NCBI RefSeq assembly: GCF_001580045.1
Contig: NZ_LSZP01000005.1
Location: 1 to 49,699, forward strand
From: Cephaloticoccus capnophilus
Lineage (GTDB): Bacteria; Verrucomicrobiota; Verrucomicrobiia; Opitutales; Opitutaceae
Direction of reading: 5' to 3'
DNA length: 49,699 bases
Position 1 is the stretch's first letter; each line of letters opens with the position of its first letter. The notes beneath the pieces were generated by a model that worked only from the letters and a program-made list of their open reading frames with translations, did not search any database and had not been told where the DNA came from. Shown one piece after another: positions 33,339 through 44,034 of the stretch. The position numbers and the translations under genes were made by a program.

Positions 33339-34781
33339 TTAAAGCAGTGGCGCGAGGAGGCGGCTCAGGTCTTCGAGGAGGTGCTGGACGAAGCGTTGGT
33401 GGCGTTTGGGGGCGGTGGGCGAGTGGGCGGCGTTGGCGAGAAGCGAGTCGGCCCAAGCGGCGATTTGGGCGACTTCGGCTTGAGAGTGGACAAGGACGCC
33501 GATCTCGAAATTCACAAAAAGGCTGCGCAGGTCGAAGTTGGCCGAGCCGAAGAGTGCGATCGCCCCGTCCACAATCGTGGCCTTGCTGTGAAGCATGCGT
33601 GGGCCGTGGAGTTTTACGGTGACGCCTGCTTCGCGCAGTTCGCGCAGGTAGTGGCGGCGCGCGAAGTCGGTGATCGGGTGGTTCGACTTGGCGGGGACGA
33701 GTAGGGTGACCGCGACGCCGGAGCGCGCTTTTACGATGAGGGAGCGTTGCAGCACCTCGTCGGGGATGAAGTAGGGCGTGATGATGCAGATGCTTTGGTT
33801 CGCCGACTGGATCATGGCGACTAGCCCTTCGTAGAGCGGGTCGCCGTGGACGTCCGGCCCGCTGGCGACGACTTGCAGCTCGGCAGGGCCGCAGACCTGG
33901 GAGGCGGTTTCCGGTGGGATCTCGGCGCGGATTTTCTCAATTGCCTGGTGGCTGGCGAAGCACCAATCGGCGATGAAGACGTCGTTCAATAAAATCGCCG
34001 CCGGGCCACGTACGACCGTGCCGAAGTCTGTCCAACGCCCGTCGTGTGCGTCGGGCCCCATGTAGTCGGTGGCGAGGTTGTGCCCGCCGATGAGGGCGGT
34101 GCTGTGATCGATGACTGCGATTTTTCTGTGACTGCGCAGGTTGGCCGAGCTGCGGCGCGAAGAGAAAGGAAGTACGGGCATGAACCACTGGACCTCGCCG
34201 CCCGCCTCGACGAGCGGGCGCACGAAGTGGCGTGTGATAAACATAGAGCCCACCGAGTCTAGCAGGAGCCGCACCTTGATGCCGTCGCGGGCGCGCTCGG
34301 CGAGTAGGTCGATCAGCCGACGGCCTGTGTCGTCGCGCCCTAGGATGAAGGTGGTGATATGGATGTGGTGTTGAGCATGGCGGATTTGCTCAACGAGTTG
34401 CCGGTAGGCGTCTTCGCCGGTGGTGACGAGTTGCAGGGAGTTGCAGGGCAGCGGTGGGGAGCCGCCGGCATGCGAGACGGCGCGGGCGATGGGGCGGTTT
34501 GCGTGGTGGCCGGGCGTAAAGTCGGTGACGGGCAGTGTGGGCTCGACGGGCGTCTTACGCGCCATGAGTCGGCGCAGCTTTCGCCCGCCAAAAAGGAAGT
34601 AGAGCGGCACGCCGATGTAGGGGACGAGGACGATGCCGAGTAGCCACGCAAAGGTGTTTCCGGGTTGGCGTTTTTCGCTGAGCAGCCGCGCGATGAGAAA
34701 TAGGGCCAAGAGGAAGCCCGCCACCGTGAGTAGGTGAGAGAGGGCTCCTTGCAGAAAGGGGTGTTCTTGGAGCTCATCCAT
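33339..34781 (-). CDS. cls: cardiolipin synthase (phospholipase D family)
   Basis: The 480-residue protein has two N-terminal membrane segments (LSHLLTVAGFLLALFLIARL and FAWLLGIVLVPYIGVPLYFL) and two HKD motifs: HRKIAVIDHSTALIGGHNL and HSKATIVDGAIALFGSANFD. It condenses two phosphatidylglycerols (or PG with another phospholipid) to cardiolipin in the membrane. It is the first gene of the apparent cls-uppS-cdsA operon and is divergent from tRNA-Tyr. Confidence 0.92.
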   Translation of the reverse strand: MDELQEHPFLQGALSHLLTVAGFLLALFLIARLLSEKRQPGNTFAWLLGIVLVPYIGVPLYFLFGGRKLRRLMARKTPVEPTLPVTDFTPGHHANRPIARAVSHAGGSPPLPCNSLQLVTTGEDAYRQLVEQIRHAQHHIHITTFILGRDDTGRRLIDLLAERARDGIKVRLLLDSVGSMFITRHFVRPLVEAGGEVQWFMPVLPFSSRRSSANLRSHRKIAVIDHSTALIGGHNLATDYMGPDAHDGRWTDFGTVVRGPAAILLNDVFIADWCFASHQAIEKIRAEIPPETASQVCGPAELQVVASGPDVHGDPLYEGLVAMIQSANQSICIITPYFIPDEVLQRSLIVKARSGVAVTLLVPAKSNHPITDFARRHYLRELREAGVTVKLHGPRMLHSKATIVDGAIALFGSANFDLRSLFVNFEIGVLVHSQAEVAQIAAWADSLLANAAHSPTAPKRHQRFVQHLLEDLSRLLAPLL

Positions 34782-34867
34782 GAGAGATGTAGAGGAAGCG
34801 CGAGAGAGTCTAGATGGGCTGTGGCGCCTTAGGCCAGAGCGTTGCGCGGCATAGTGCTAAAAAAAAC

Positions 34868-34896
34868 TTGAAGCCGTCGCGCCCAGTCACGAGCAT
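34868..34896 (+). promoter_or_regulatory. candidate sigma-70-type promoter of tRNA-Tyr
   Basis: TTGAAG (34868-34873) is separated by 17 bp from GAGCAT (34891-34896), 16 bp before the tRNA start. The -10 match is weak. Confidence 0.3.
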
Positions 34897-34912
34897 CCGC
34901 GTTTCCGTTTTT

Positions 34913-34998
<86 letters not shown>

Positions 34999-35043
34999 CG
35001 GCAGCGGCCTCTTAGAGGTCAGTGATCGCAGCCAATTGGCTGG

Positions 35044-35072
35044 CTAGAGCCTGTTCCCGTTTTAAGCGCGAG
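35044..35072 (+). repeat. S element copy 7
   Basis: CTAGAGCCTGTTCCCGTTTT followed by AAGCGCGAG is a diverged S element. It lies between tRNA-Tyr and the end of ccoI. Just before it, GGTCAGTGATCGCAGCCAAT resembles an L hairpin-5 fragment. The rest of the roughly 140-bp stretch shows nothing. Confidence 0.55.
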
Positions 35073-35136
35073 GCATCTGGCTCGCGGCTCGTCACTCACG
35101 TGTGCTGCGCACGCTCGCGGCGGCGACGACGTGTCG

Positions 35137-37749
35137 CTAAACGAGTTGGAGCTTTGAGCCCTTCATGCTTGCAGAGACGAGGGTGAGGGTGAGGAGCGAG
35201 TTTATCGGCATGAGGATTGCGGCGATGAGTGGGTTGATGAAGCCAAGGGCCGCGAAGCCGACGGCGAGTAGGTTGTAGCTCACCGAAAAGATGAGGATGA
35301 CGCGTTCGGCGCGGCGGCGGATTGCGTTGACCTCGAAAAGGGCGTGGATGCCGCCAATGCCGCGTCCGAGATAGTAAAAATCGGCTTTTTGCGCGAGGGT
35401 GCCGCGATGGATGACGGGCGTGCCGCGTAGGAGCGCGGCGTCGAAGGCGAGGCTGTCGTTGAGTCCGTCACCGAGCATGAGGGCGTCGCTGGGTGCGTGG
35501 GTGCGGAGCCAGTCGGCTTTGTCTTGTGGGCTCATTTGGCCGTGGCCGTGTGCGGGCGCTAGGCCGAGTTGGGCGGCGGTGGCTTGGACTTTGTTCGTCG
35601 CGTCGCCGCTGAGGATGTGGGCTTCGAGTCCGAGGGCGCGGAGTTTGGCGATTGCTTCGGGTGCGTCGCTGCGAATCGAGTCGGCAAGGTGAAAGGTCGC
35701 GAGGGGAGTATCGTTATAGGCGAACAGGGTCGCAGACCCTTTTGCTTGGGGGCTCATCGCGGTCGCAGATCGAGCGTTGCCGTCGGCTTCTTGTGCTTTC
35801 CAGCCTGCTTTACCGAGTGACCACGGGCCGAGGGAGACGCCGCAGCCGATTTCCTCTAACACGTCGCCTTCGAGTGCTGCGGGTGTCGGGCCGCTGGCAA
35901 GAAGGGCTTCGAGCAGGCACTGGCTGACGGGATGCGGGTTGTCGCGAATAAGCGAATACAGGGCGCTGCGGGCTTCCTCTGAGAGCGTGGCGATCTGCTC
36001 TGGGTTTTGGAGGATTGGGGTTTCGAGGGTGAGGGTGCCGGTTTTATCGAAGACGAGTGTGCGGACTTTGTGGAGGAGCGACCAGAGCCGTGGGCTGCGG
36101 ACAAAGACGCCTCGGCGGCGCAGTGCGACGGAGGCGATTTCTTCGGCGAGGGGGAAGGCCAGTCCGATGGCGCAGGGGCAGGAGACGACGAGGATGGCGG
36201 TGACGATTGCTCCGGTTTTAAGGAGGTCGCCGCCTGTGTGGAAACCCCAGAAGAGCGCGGCGAGTGCGGCGATCCCGAGGATGCCAATCAAGTAGCCTTG
36301 GACGATGCGTTCGAGGAGCGGATTGCGGTGCTCGGTTTCGCTTTGCGTGGCGGTGAGTTCGGCGAGAAGCGAGTGCGCCCAAGCTTGGGTGCTGCGTAGG
36401 CGAATGGGCGTGCGGCTGAGGTTGAGTGCCCCGGCAGGGATGCGTTGTCCGGCGGTGAAGCGGCGCGGGGCGGACTCGCCGTTGATCGAGGCGAGAGAAA
36501 ACTCGACTTCGCGGGCAGTGCTCGCTGCCAAGCTGGCGGGGGATAGTGCCCGATCCGATTCGGGCGCGGCGCTTGCGTGCGTTTCAAGGATGGCCTCGAC
36601 GGGGAGGATTTGGCCGGAGCGTAGTTCGAGGATTTGGCCGGGTTGGAGGCGCTCGGGTGGGGTGGGCTGGAGCGTGCCGTCGGGCTGGAGGATGGGGATG
36701 TGTTGCGGGCGGGGTTGGAGGGAGAGGAGGCGGCGGCGGTTGCGCTCGACGGCGCAGACTTGAGCCCAGCGGCCGATGAGCATCAGCACGATGAAGGTGC
36801 TCACGAAGTCGAAGTAGACGTAAGTCTCTTCGCCGATGGCCCAGCCGTAGAGTGAGCCGAGGTAGGCGCCGAGGATACCGAGCGAGATCGGCAGGTCGAT
36901 GTGTAGGAGCCCGTGTCGAAGGCCGGCCCACGCGCGTCGCACGAAATAGCCGCCGCCCGCGAGCATGCTGAGCGTGCCAAAGGCGAGTGAGAGCGTGCCG
37001 AAGAGTCGTGCGTAGGGGAAGTCGGCCTCCATGCCGAAGTAGGTCGGCAGGGTGAAGAGCATGGTGTTCATCACAAAGGCCGTGCAGAGGCCGATGCGGC
37101 GGATGAGGGCGCGGCTTTCGAGCTCGGCGGTGCTGGAGTCGTGTGGGCCGACGAGGTAGTTAAAGGAGGCGAGTTTTTGGGCGAAGCCGGGCAGCGAGAG
37201 CTCGCCCGCTGTCCAACTGATTTCCATGTGGCCGAGTTGGGCGTTTACGGTGATGCGGCGTGCCCCGGGGATTTGGCTGAAGAGTTTTTCAATTAGCCAT
37301 ACGCAGCCCGCACAGGAGATGCCTTGAATCCCTAGTTTGGCGGTCGCGCTCGCCGAGCGTTTTACTTGGCGAGGCGTCGTTGCCGCCTGGTTATGGGGAG
37401 TATGGGGCGAGCCCTTTTCGTCCGTTTCGGCCTCGGCGTTTTTTTGGAGTTCCGCGAGCCAGTCGGCGTTTTGGGGCTGGAAAACGGTGGCGTCTACGGG
37501 GGCGGTGATGGGGTCTTTGATTCGGTAGTAGGCGTCGAGTCCGCTTTCGTGGATGAGTCGGTAAACGTAGGCGCAGCCCGAGCAGCAGAACCCTGTTTCG
37601 CGCATCGCGTGGTCGGTGAGTGCTGTCCCGCAGTGGTGGCAGCTGGGGGCTTTTTTTCGTCTGCGGCTTACGGCCTTGGTCGGCGTATCGGCTTCGGCGC
37701 GAAGCGGCGTGTCAGCGAGCAGATCAATTTTTAGTTCGGCAGCGTTCAT
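35137..37749 (-). CDS. ccoI: copper-translocating P-type ATPase of cbb3 oxidase assembly (FixI/CcoI type)
   Basis: The 870-residue protein delivers copper for the cbb3 oxidase. In order: an N-terminal metal-binding CHHCGT ... CCSGCAYVYRLI motif, an HMA domain with GISCAGCVW, membrane helices, the CPC motif SCPCAIGLAFPL, phosphorylation site DKTGTLT and hinge MLGDGLNDS. Two low-complexity inserts interrupt it: before the HMA motif (AEAETDEKGSPHTP region) and in the P/N domain, where plus-strand DNA holds the palindrome AGGGTCGCAGACCCT (35728-35742). The ATG at 37749 overlaps the stop of the upstream gene (TGATG). It is the last gene of the cco operon. Confidence 0.9.
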   Translation of the reverse strand: MNAAELKIDLLADTPLRAEADTPTKAVSRRRKKAPSCHHCGTALTDHAMRETGFCCSGCAYVYRLIHESGLDAYYRIKDPITAPVDATVFQPQNADWLAELQKNAEAETDEKGSPHTPHNQAATTPRQVKRSASATAKLGIQGISCAGCVWLIEKLFSQIPGARRITVNAQLGHMEISWTAGELSLPGFAQKLASFNYLVGPHDSSTAELESRALIRRIGLCTAFVMNTMLFTLPTYFGMEADFPYARLFGTLSLAFGTLSMLAGGGYFVRRAWAGLRHGLLHIDLPISLGILGAYLGSLYGWAIGEETYVYFDFVSTFIVLMLIGRWAQVCAVERNRRRLLSLQPRPQHIPILQPDGTLQPTPPERLQPGQILELRSGQILPVEAILETHASAAPESDRALSPASLAASTAREVEFSLASINGESAPRRFTAGQRIPAGALNLSRTPIRLRSTQAWAHSLLAELTATQSETEHRNPLLERIVQGYLIGILGIAALAALFWGFHTGGDLLKTGAIVTAILVVSCPCAIGLAFPLAEEIASVALRRRGVFVRSPRLWSLLHKVRTLVFDKTGTLTLETPILQNPEQIATLSEEARSALYSLIRDNPHPVSQCLLEALLASGPTPAALEGDVLEEIGCGVSLGPWSLGKAGWKAQEADGNARSATAMSPQAKGSATLFAYNDTPLATFHLADSIRSDAPEAIAKLRALGLEAHILSGDATNKVQATAAQLGLAPAHGHGQMSPQDKADWLRTHAPSDALMLGDGLNDSLAFDAALLRGTPVIHRGTLAQKADFYYLGRGIGGIHALFEVNAIRRRAERVILIFSVSYNLLAVGFAALGFINPLIAAILMPINSLLTLTLVSASMKGSKLQLV

Positions 37750-38453
37750 CACCAGAAGCAGATGAGTGAGTTTACTTCAGGGCCTTCGAGTCCGAGGGTG
37801 CTGCGCAGTCGCCAGCTAATGATCAGTGCGCTGGAGAGCGCGAGTGTGATACGCACGCGGGCAAACCAGAGTGGCGAGAGTCGGTGGCGCAGCCATTGGA
37901 ATTGCGCTTGGGCGAGCCAGAGCAGAGGCACCGTGCCGAGCCCGAAGGCGAGCATGAACTCGATGCCGCGCAGTGCGGAGCCGGAGAAGAGCGCGAGTGC
38001 CAAGAGGAAGTAGAGCGGGCCGCAGGGGAGCAGCGGTGTGGCGAGTCCGAGTGCTGCTGCACTCTTGAGTTTCGAGGGCGAGCGCAGGTGCGGGTTTAGC
38101 CGGATGAGGAGTCGCGAGAGGAAGAGCGGGCGGGGGAGGTAGCGGTCGAGCCGGAGCCCGAGCGCGATGAAGAACAGGACGCTTACCCAAGGCAGCCAGC
38201 GGAAGAGCGCGTCGTTTTGCAGCCACTGGAGGGGGAGTTTCCCAAGACCGCCCGCGACTGCGCCGAGGACGCAGTAGCTGAAGAGGCGCGTGCCGTGGTA
38301 AATGCTGCTGACGAGTTGGGCGTCCGCGCGGTCGCCTTTGACGGGCATTAGCGTGCAGGCGAGCGGGCCACACATGCCTGCACAGTGCAGGCTGGTGATG
38401 AGTCCGGCGATGAAGGCCGAGGTGGCAGAGTTGATGGACGCGGGCTCAATCAA
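37749..38453 (-). CDS. TauE/SafE (DsbD_2-like) membrane protein of the cco cluster
   Basis: The core has about six membrane segments and the motifs LHCAGMCGPLA and LLPCGPLYFLLALA, typical of the sulfite-exporter/DsbD-transmembrane-like proteins next to cbb3 oxidase genes; a copper or redox role in assembly is usual, with potentially reactive Cys pairs. The frame is open back to 38594, but that would overlap the upstream small gene by 88 bp with Pro/Arg-rich sequence, so the TTG at 38453 (about 234 residues) is the more likely start; this is uncertain. Its stop overlaps the ccoI start. Confidence 0.75.
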   Translation of the reverse strand: MIEPASINSATSAFIAGLITSLHCAGMCGPLACTLMPVKGDRADAQLVSSIYHGTRLFSYCVLGAVAGGLGKLPLQWLQNDALFRWLPWVSVLFFIALGLRLDRYLPRPLFLSRLLIRLNPHLRSPSKLKSAAALGLATPLLPCGPLYFLLALALFSGSALRGIEFMLAFGLGTVPLLWLAQAQFQWLRHRLSPLWFARVRITLALSSALIISWRLRSTLGLEGPEVNSLICFW

Positions 38454-38506
38454 GGTCGTGGACCTGGGTTTATTAGGCAGGCCGCGGGTTGGCGGCCTGT
38501 CCGGGT

Positions 38507-38730
38507 TTAAGGTTTTTTTGGAATCGGTTGCGCGGTGACGAGTGGGACTTCTTGGACGGGGTGTTTGGAGGCGAGTTTTACCCAAAAGACCCACGCGGCG
38601 ACTTGCAGTGCGAAGGCCAGCCAGATGAGCAGCCAGGGTCTAAAGCCCTTTTTGCGACCAACATTGGCGGGCTTTCGTTGCTCGCCTGTTGGGTTTTCCG
38701 TGGTCGGTAGCGGTGTGAGCGCGTGCTTCA

Positions 38731-38734
<4 letters not shown>
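38507..38734 (-). CDS. small one-helix membrane protein in the cco cluster
   Basis: The 75-residue protein begins MMKHALTPLPTTE and has one strong membrane helix (PWLLIWLAFALQVAAWVFWV) and a short periplasmic tail. By position between ccoG and ccoI it takes the place of CcoH/FixH, but it is half the usual length and I see no sequence evidence beyond the helix. It overlaps the end of ccoG by 4 bp (ATGATGA), so translation is coupled. Confidence 0.65.
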
Positions 38735-40212
<1,478 letters not shown>

Positions 40213-40343
40213 TGGGAGGGCTCCCTTTGTGTGGGTCGTCGTTGTTTTTGGTGCCCGTGTTGTGGGGTTAGGCGAGTTTTCGTGAGAGAGTGAGTGTGGC
40301 CAAGTGGCGGCTAGGCAACGGCCCGTGCGCGCGAGTGTGCCGC

Positions 40344-40958
40344 TTAGCTTTCCTCGTGAGCGGGCTCGGTGTGGTGGCTAAGAATGTAGGCGATGACTTC
40401 GGAGGTCTTTTTGGCGCCAATGACGGGGCCCCAAGCGGGCATGCCTTTGGCGAGGACGCCGTTGTTGATTACGGCGAGGATGTCGGTGGGGTTGCCGCCG
40501 TGGGCCCATTCGTCGTCGACGAGGTTGTGGCCGATGCCGCCCTCGTCCACGCCTTTGAGGCTTTGGAGGTGGCAGCTCGCGCACACGGAGTTAAAGGTTT
40601 CGCGGCCGGCGTTTACGAAGACGGCGTTGCGGCTCATTTGCCAGAGTGTGGCGTCGTCGAGGTTGGCGGAGTTGGCGGCCAGTTTGGCGGCTTCGATACG
40701 ACTGAGTTCGAGCTCAATTGCGGCCTCGGGGGAGAGAGCGATCTGCGCCTGCTCGACGTAGAACCAGTAGCCAATCCAGAACGCAATCGCGCCGTAAAAG
40801 GTGGCTAGCCACCAGTTGGGGAGGCGTTTGTCGTATTCCTCGATGCCGTCGAAGGTGTGCTCGCGAATGATGTCGTCGGTGGCTGCGCCCGCGTGTGCGG
40901 TGGCTGGTGCGGCAGCGTACGAGTGGGGCGAGGCGTTAGTTGCGTCGTGGGTGCTCAT
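40344..40958 (-). CDS. ccoP: cbb3 oxidase subunit CcoP, mono-heme short form
   Basis: The 204-residue subunit has an N-terminal part with YDKRLPNWWLATFYGAIAFW, a membrane helix (about 50-68), and one cytochrome c domain: heme site C126-A-S-C129-H130 and axial Met173 (KGMPAWG). Classical CcoP has about 290 residues and two CxxCH sites; only one is present here, so the electron path differs. The start overlaps the ccoQ stop by 4 bp. Confidence 0.88.
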   Translation of the reverse strand: MSTHDATNASPHSYAAAPATAHAGAATDDIIREHTFDGIEEYDKRLPNWWLATFYGAIAFWIGYWFYVEQAQIALSPEAAIELELSRIEAAKLAANSANLDDATLWQMSRNAVFVNAGRETFNSVCASCHLQSLKGVDEGGIGHNLVDDEWAHGGNPTDILAVINNGVLAKGMPAWGPVIGAKKTSEVIAYILSHHTEPAHEES

Positions 40959-41158
40959 TCTTCGTGGGCTTGGTGCAAAGCGGTGTTTGGGGAGGTGTGA
41001 GGGGAGGGCTCGAAGGGGAGCGCGGCCATGTGTTCGGATTGGCCGCGTGTCATGCGTAGGGCGCGCCAGATCGCGCCGAGGAAGACGAGTGCGACGACGG
41101 CGAAGGCGATTAGCGTGCAGAGTGCCGCGTAGTCTTCGAATACGAGTCGTTTAAACAT
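40955..41158 (-). CDS. ccoQ: cbb3 oxidase small subunit CcoQ
   Basis: The 67-residue protein has one membrane helix (AALCTLIAFAVVALVFLGAIW) followed by a basic stretch and a soluble tail, as in CcoQ/FixQ. It overlaps ccoP and lies 118 bp downstream of ccoNO. CcoQ stabilises the complex in other bacteria. Confidence 0.75.
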   Translation of the reverse strand: MFKRLVFEDYAALCTLIAFAVVALVFLGAIWRALRMTRGQSEHMAALPFEPSPHTSPNTALHQAHEE

Positions 41159-41183
41159 TGGGTCGCGGAGTCGCGGACTACTC

Positions 41184-41220
41184 TTTTACTGGGCAAAGTG
41201 CTGCTGGCACTTCGTCCAGT
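41184..41220 (-). repeat. H element copy 1: hairpin between ccoNO and ccoQ
   Basis: ACTGG...CCAGT encloses AAGTGC/GCACTT (41188-41220), followed on the minus strand by AAAAGAG. The 31-nt word 41184-41214 matches 44260-44290 at 23 positions. It could attenuate or stabilise mRNA between ccoNO and ccoQP. Confidence 0.45.
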
Positions 41221-41276
41221 GTAGGCCGCTTGGGAGTGTGAGTTTCGATGTGGGTAAGTGGCTTGGTTTGCCGGTT

Positions 41277-43625
41277 TTAGCGCACCGACGCGGTGCGGGT
41301 CGCCGCCACGTTTTCGGATTGGCCGAGTTTTTGGAGGTAGGCGATGAGGGCGATGATCTCCTTCTCGGGGGCGACGTAGGCACCGGCTTCGCGCAGGCCC
41401 TTGGAGATGGCTTTGGCTTGGGCGTTTACGTCGTCGAAGATTTGCTGCGGGCTGAGCGGGCCGTAGGGCACGCCGAGCATGCGCTGGACGTTGATTTTGG
41501 AGGGCAGCGCGGCGACGTCGGTGTTGTTGGTCGAGAGCCACGGGTAGGAGGGCATGTTGGAGCCTGCGGAGATGCTGCGCGGGTCTTCCATGTGGCGCAG
41601 GTGCCAGACATCGGGATACTTACCGCCGACGCGGGCGAGGTCGGGGCCGGTGCGCTTAGACCCCCACTGGAAGGGGTAGTCGTAGATGGACTCGCCGAGT
41701 CGCGAGTAATCGCCGTAGCGCAGGACGTCGGGCACCATCGTGCGAATCATCTGCGAGTGGCAGTTGTAGCAGCCCTCGCGCACGTAGATGTCGCGGCCCG
41801 CGAGTTCGAGCGGAGTGTAGGGGATTTGGAGCCGGTCTTCGACGTTGTCGGGTTTGCTGACGAGGACGGTGGGGATGATTTGCACGAGTCCGCCGGCGGC
41901 GACGGAGATGAAGACCAGCACGCTAAAGGGGAGCGCGTTTAGGAGGAGTTTCTCATACCAGTCCTGCCAGTCTTTGCCGCGCGAGTAGAGCAGCGCGTAA
42001 CCGGCTATGAGCGTCACGAGCGAGCCGGCAATGCCGAGCGCACTGACGATGCCGCTGCCCATCATCCACAGCGACGCAAAGCCCACGAGGAAAACGGAAA
42101 GGATCACGGGGCCGTTACCAAAGGTCGGGAGCCAGCCTATGCGCTCCTTGTCTGCGGCGGCGGAAGCGCTATCACGCGAAGCGGCAGGCGTCTTGGCCTC
42201 GACGTAGATGTCGATGGAGCCGTTGACGGGCTGGGCACCGCGCACGGTTTGCCAGAGGTTGTAGGCGAGGAGCAGCCAGCCAACAAGGTAGAGCCCGCCG
42301 CCGATGACGCGCATGAGCATGAGCGGTTGGATGGCGTGGAGCGCGTCGAGGAAGTTGGGGTTACTGAGGAGAGTGCCTTCCTCGGCGGTGGCGTTGAGCA
42401 TGAGGCCCTGGGTGATGCCGCTGCTCCACATGGCGGCGACGTAGAGGAGGATGCCGAGCAGGCCGGTCCAGAAATGGATGTTGGCGAGCGAGGTCGAGTA
42501 GAGCGGCTTGCTCCAGAGGCGCGGGATCAGCCAGTAAATCATGCCAGCGGCCATAAAGCCGTTCCAGCCGAGGGCTCCGGCGTGGACGTGGCCAATGATC
42601 CAGTCGGTGTAGTGACCGAGTGCGCTAACGGCTTTGATCGAGAGCAGCGGCCCTTCGAAGGTCGCCATGCCATAGAAGGTGATGCCTGCGACGAAGAACT
42701 TGATGACGGGCTCGGTGCGCAGCTTATCCCATGCCCCGCGCAGAGTGAGCAGTCCGTTGAGCATGCCGCCCCAAGAGGGCGCCCAGAGCATGAGCGAGAA
42801 GGTCATCCCCATCGTTTGCAGCCAGCCGGGGAGGGCGGTGTTGAGCAGGTGGTGCGGGCCCGCCCAGATGTAGATAAAGACGAGCGACCAGAAGTGCACG
42901 ATGGAGAGCTGGTAGGAATACACGGGGCGCTCGGCGGCCTTCGGCATGAAGTAATACATGATGCCGAGGATCGGCGTGGTGAGAAAGAACGCTACGGCGT
43001 TGTGCCCATACCACCATTGCACGAGGGCGTCCTGCACGCCGCCGAAGATGGGGTAACTGTGCAGTAGCGAGGTGGGGATTGAGAGGTGGTTGACGATGTA
43101 GAGCATCGCCACGGTGAGAATCGTCGCGATGTAGAACCAGATGGCGACGTAGAGGGCGCGTTCGTTTCGGCGTGCGAGCGTCCAGAAAAAGTTGACGGCA
43201 AAGACGACCCAGATGAGCGCGACGGCGATGTTGATGGGCCAAATCAGCTCGGCGTATTCCTTGCCGCGCGTGAAGCCGAGAGGCAGCGTGATGGCGGCGG
43301 CGACGATGATGAGTTGCCAGCCCCAGAAGTGCAGTTGGGAGAGGAAGTCGCTGGCGAGGCGGGCTTTTACCAGCCGCTGGGTCGAGTAGTAGACGCCCGC
43401 AAACATCATGTTGCCCACGAAGGCGAAGATGACGGCGTTGGTGTGCAGCGGGCGCAGCCGGCCAAAGGTCAGCCAAGGGAGGTTAAAGTTGAGCCGCCAG
43501 AAATTGAGCTGCGAGGCCACAAAAACGCCTACTAGCATGCCCACCGCGCCCCAAATCACGCAGGCGAGGATGAACTGCCGGACGACTTTGTCGTTATACT
43601 CAATGGTTAGTTTTTGTTGGCTCAT
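41277..43625 (-). CDS. ccoNO: cbb3 oxidase fused CcoN-CcoO catalytic/mono-heme subunit
   Basis: A single 782-residue frame joins the heme-copper catalytic subunit (CcoN, about 1-480) to the membrane-anchored cytochrome c subunit (CcoO, about 560-782). The CcoN part has the His-rich helices RLRPLHTNAVIFAFVGN, VQWWYGHNAVAFFLTTPIL and GHVHAGALGWNG. The CcoO part has the heme site C619-Y-N-C622-H623 and the GPDLARVGGKYPDVWH block. The enzyme reduces O2 with high affinity and pumps protons. No frameshift or stop separates the parts. The leader is pyrimidine-rich, without a Shine-Dalgarno. Confidence 0.95.
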   Translation of the reverse strand: MSQQKLTIEYNDKVVRQFILACVIWGAVGMLVGVFVASQLNFWRLNFNLPWLTFGRLRPLHTNAVIFAFVGNMMFAGVYYSTQRLVKARLASDFLSQLHFWGWQLIIVAAAITLPLGFTRGKEYAELIWPINIAVALIWVVFAVNFFWTLARRNERALYVAIWFYIATILTVAMLYIVNHLSIPTSLLHSYPIFGGVQDALVQWWYGHNAVAFFLTTPILGIMYYFMPKAAERPVYSYQLSIVHFWSLVFIYIWAGPHHLLNTALPGWLQTMGMTFSLMLWAPSWGGMLNGLLTLRGAWDKLRTEPVIKFFVAGITFYGMATFEGPLLSIKAVSALGHYTDWIIGHVHAGALGWNGFMAAGMIYWLIPRLWSKPLYSTSLANIHFWTGLLGILLYVAAMWSSGITQGLMLNATAEEGTLLSNPNFLDALHAIQPLMLMRVIGGGLYLVGWLLLAYNLWQTVRGAQPVNGSIDIYVEAKTPAASRDSASAAADKERIGWLPTFGNGPVILSVFLVGFASLWMMGSGIVSALGIAGSLVTLIAGYALLYSRGKDWQDWYEKLLLNALPFSVLVFISVAAGGLVQIIPTVLVSKPDNVEDRLQIPYTPLELAGRDIYVREGCYNCHSQMIRTMVPDVLRYGDYSRLGESIYDYPFQWGSKRTGPDLARVGGKYPDVWHLRHMEDPRSISAGSNMPSYPWLSTNNTDVAALPSKINVQRMLGVPYGPLSPQQIFDDVNAQAKAISKGLREAGAYVAPEKEIIALIAYLQKLGQSENVAATRTASVR

Positions 43626-43803
43626 CGGAGGGGAAAGGGGAATCGGAGTGGCGGGGCGGAGGAGGGCTAACGACGGGGTTGTGAATCGCTGGGGAGTGGC
43701 GGGAGGTTTGCCTGGTGTTAGGGCCGGGGTTTGGTGCTAGGGGAAGGCGTGTGGGCGCGTGTGTGTGGGCGGTGCTGGGGGCCTTGCTTGAGCGCGCGCT
43801 AGA

Positions 43804-44034
43804 TTAGTGCACAGCCTTGGCGTGGGTGTGCATTTCTTGGCCTCGCGCGGACTGCGCCGTGGGGACGGTCGAGGGTTTTGCGATGGCGGTGAGTGGGGTT
43901 TCGTCAGCTAGCGGCATGAGTGCGTCGCGCTGCGCGTCCGAGTAGTGCTTGCGCGAGGTCTCGCGCAGAAAGAACACCACAAAGGTGAATACTAAGCACA
44001 GGCTGATGGTGAGCGTGAGGGGGATGACGGCCAT
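43804..44034 (-). CDS. ccoS: small membrane protein, CcoS-like
   Basis: From the ATG at 44034 the protein has 76 residues: one membrane helix (AVIPLTLTISLCLVFTFVVFF) followed by a soluble tail. CcoS is a short single-helix protein needed to mature cbb3 oxidase. Position as the first gene of the cluster supports this, but sequence similarity is limited to the layout. The longer frame to 44097 has no better start. A 179-bp GC-rich gap separates it from ccoNO. Confidence 0.6.
   Translation of the reverse strand: MAVIPLTLTISLCLVFTFVVFFLRETSRKHYSDAQRDALMPLADETPLTAIAKPSTVPTAQSARGQEMHTHAKAVH

Noticed and set aside
38454-38594. N-terminal extension of the TauE/SafE-like gene
   Set aside because: Pro/Arg-rich sequence that overlaps the coding region of the upstream small membrane gene by 88 bp.
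42249-43067. Plus-strand frame (272 codons) opposite ccoNO
   Set aside because: It is the complement of a highly conserved oxidase and shows no domain.
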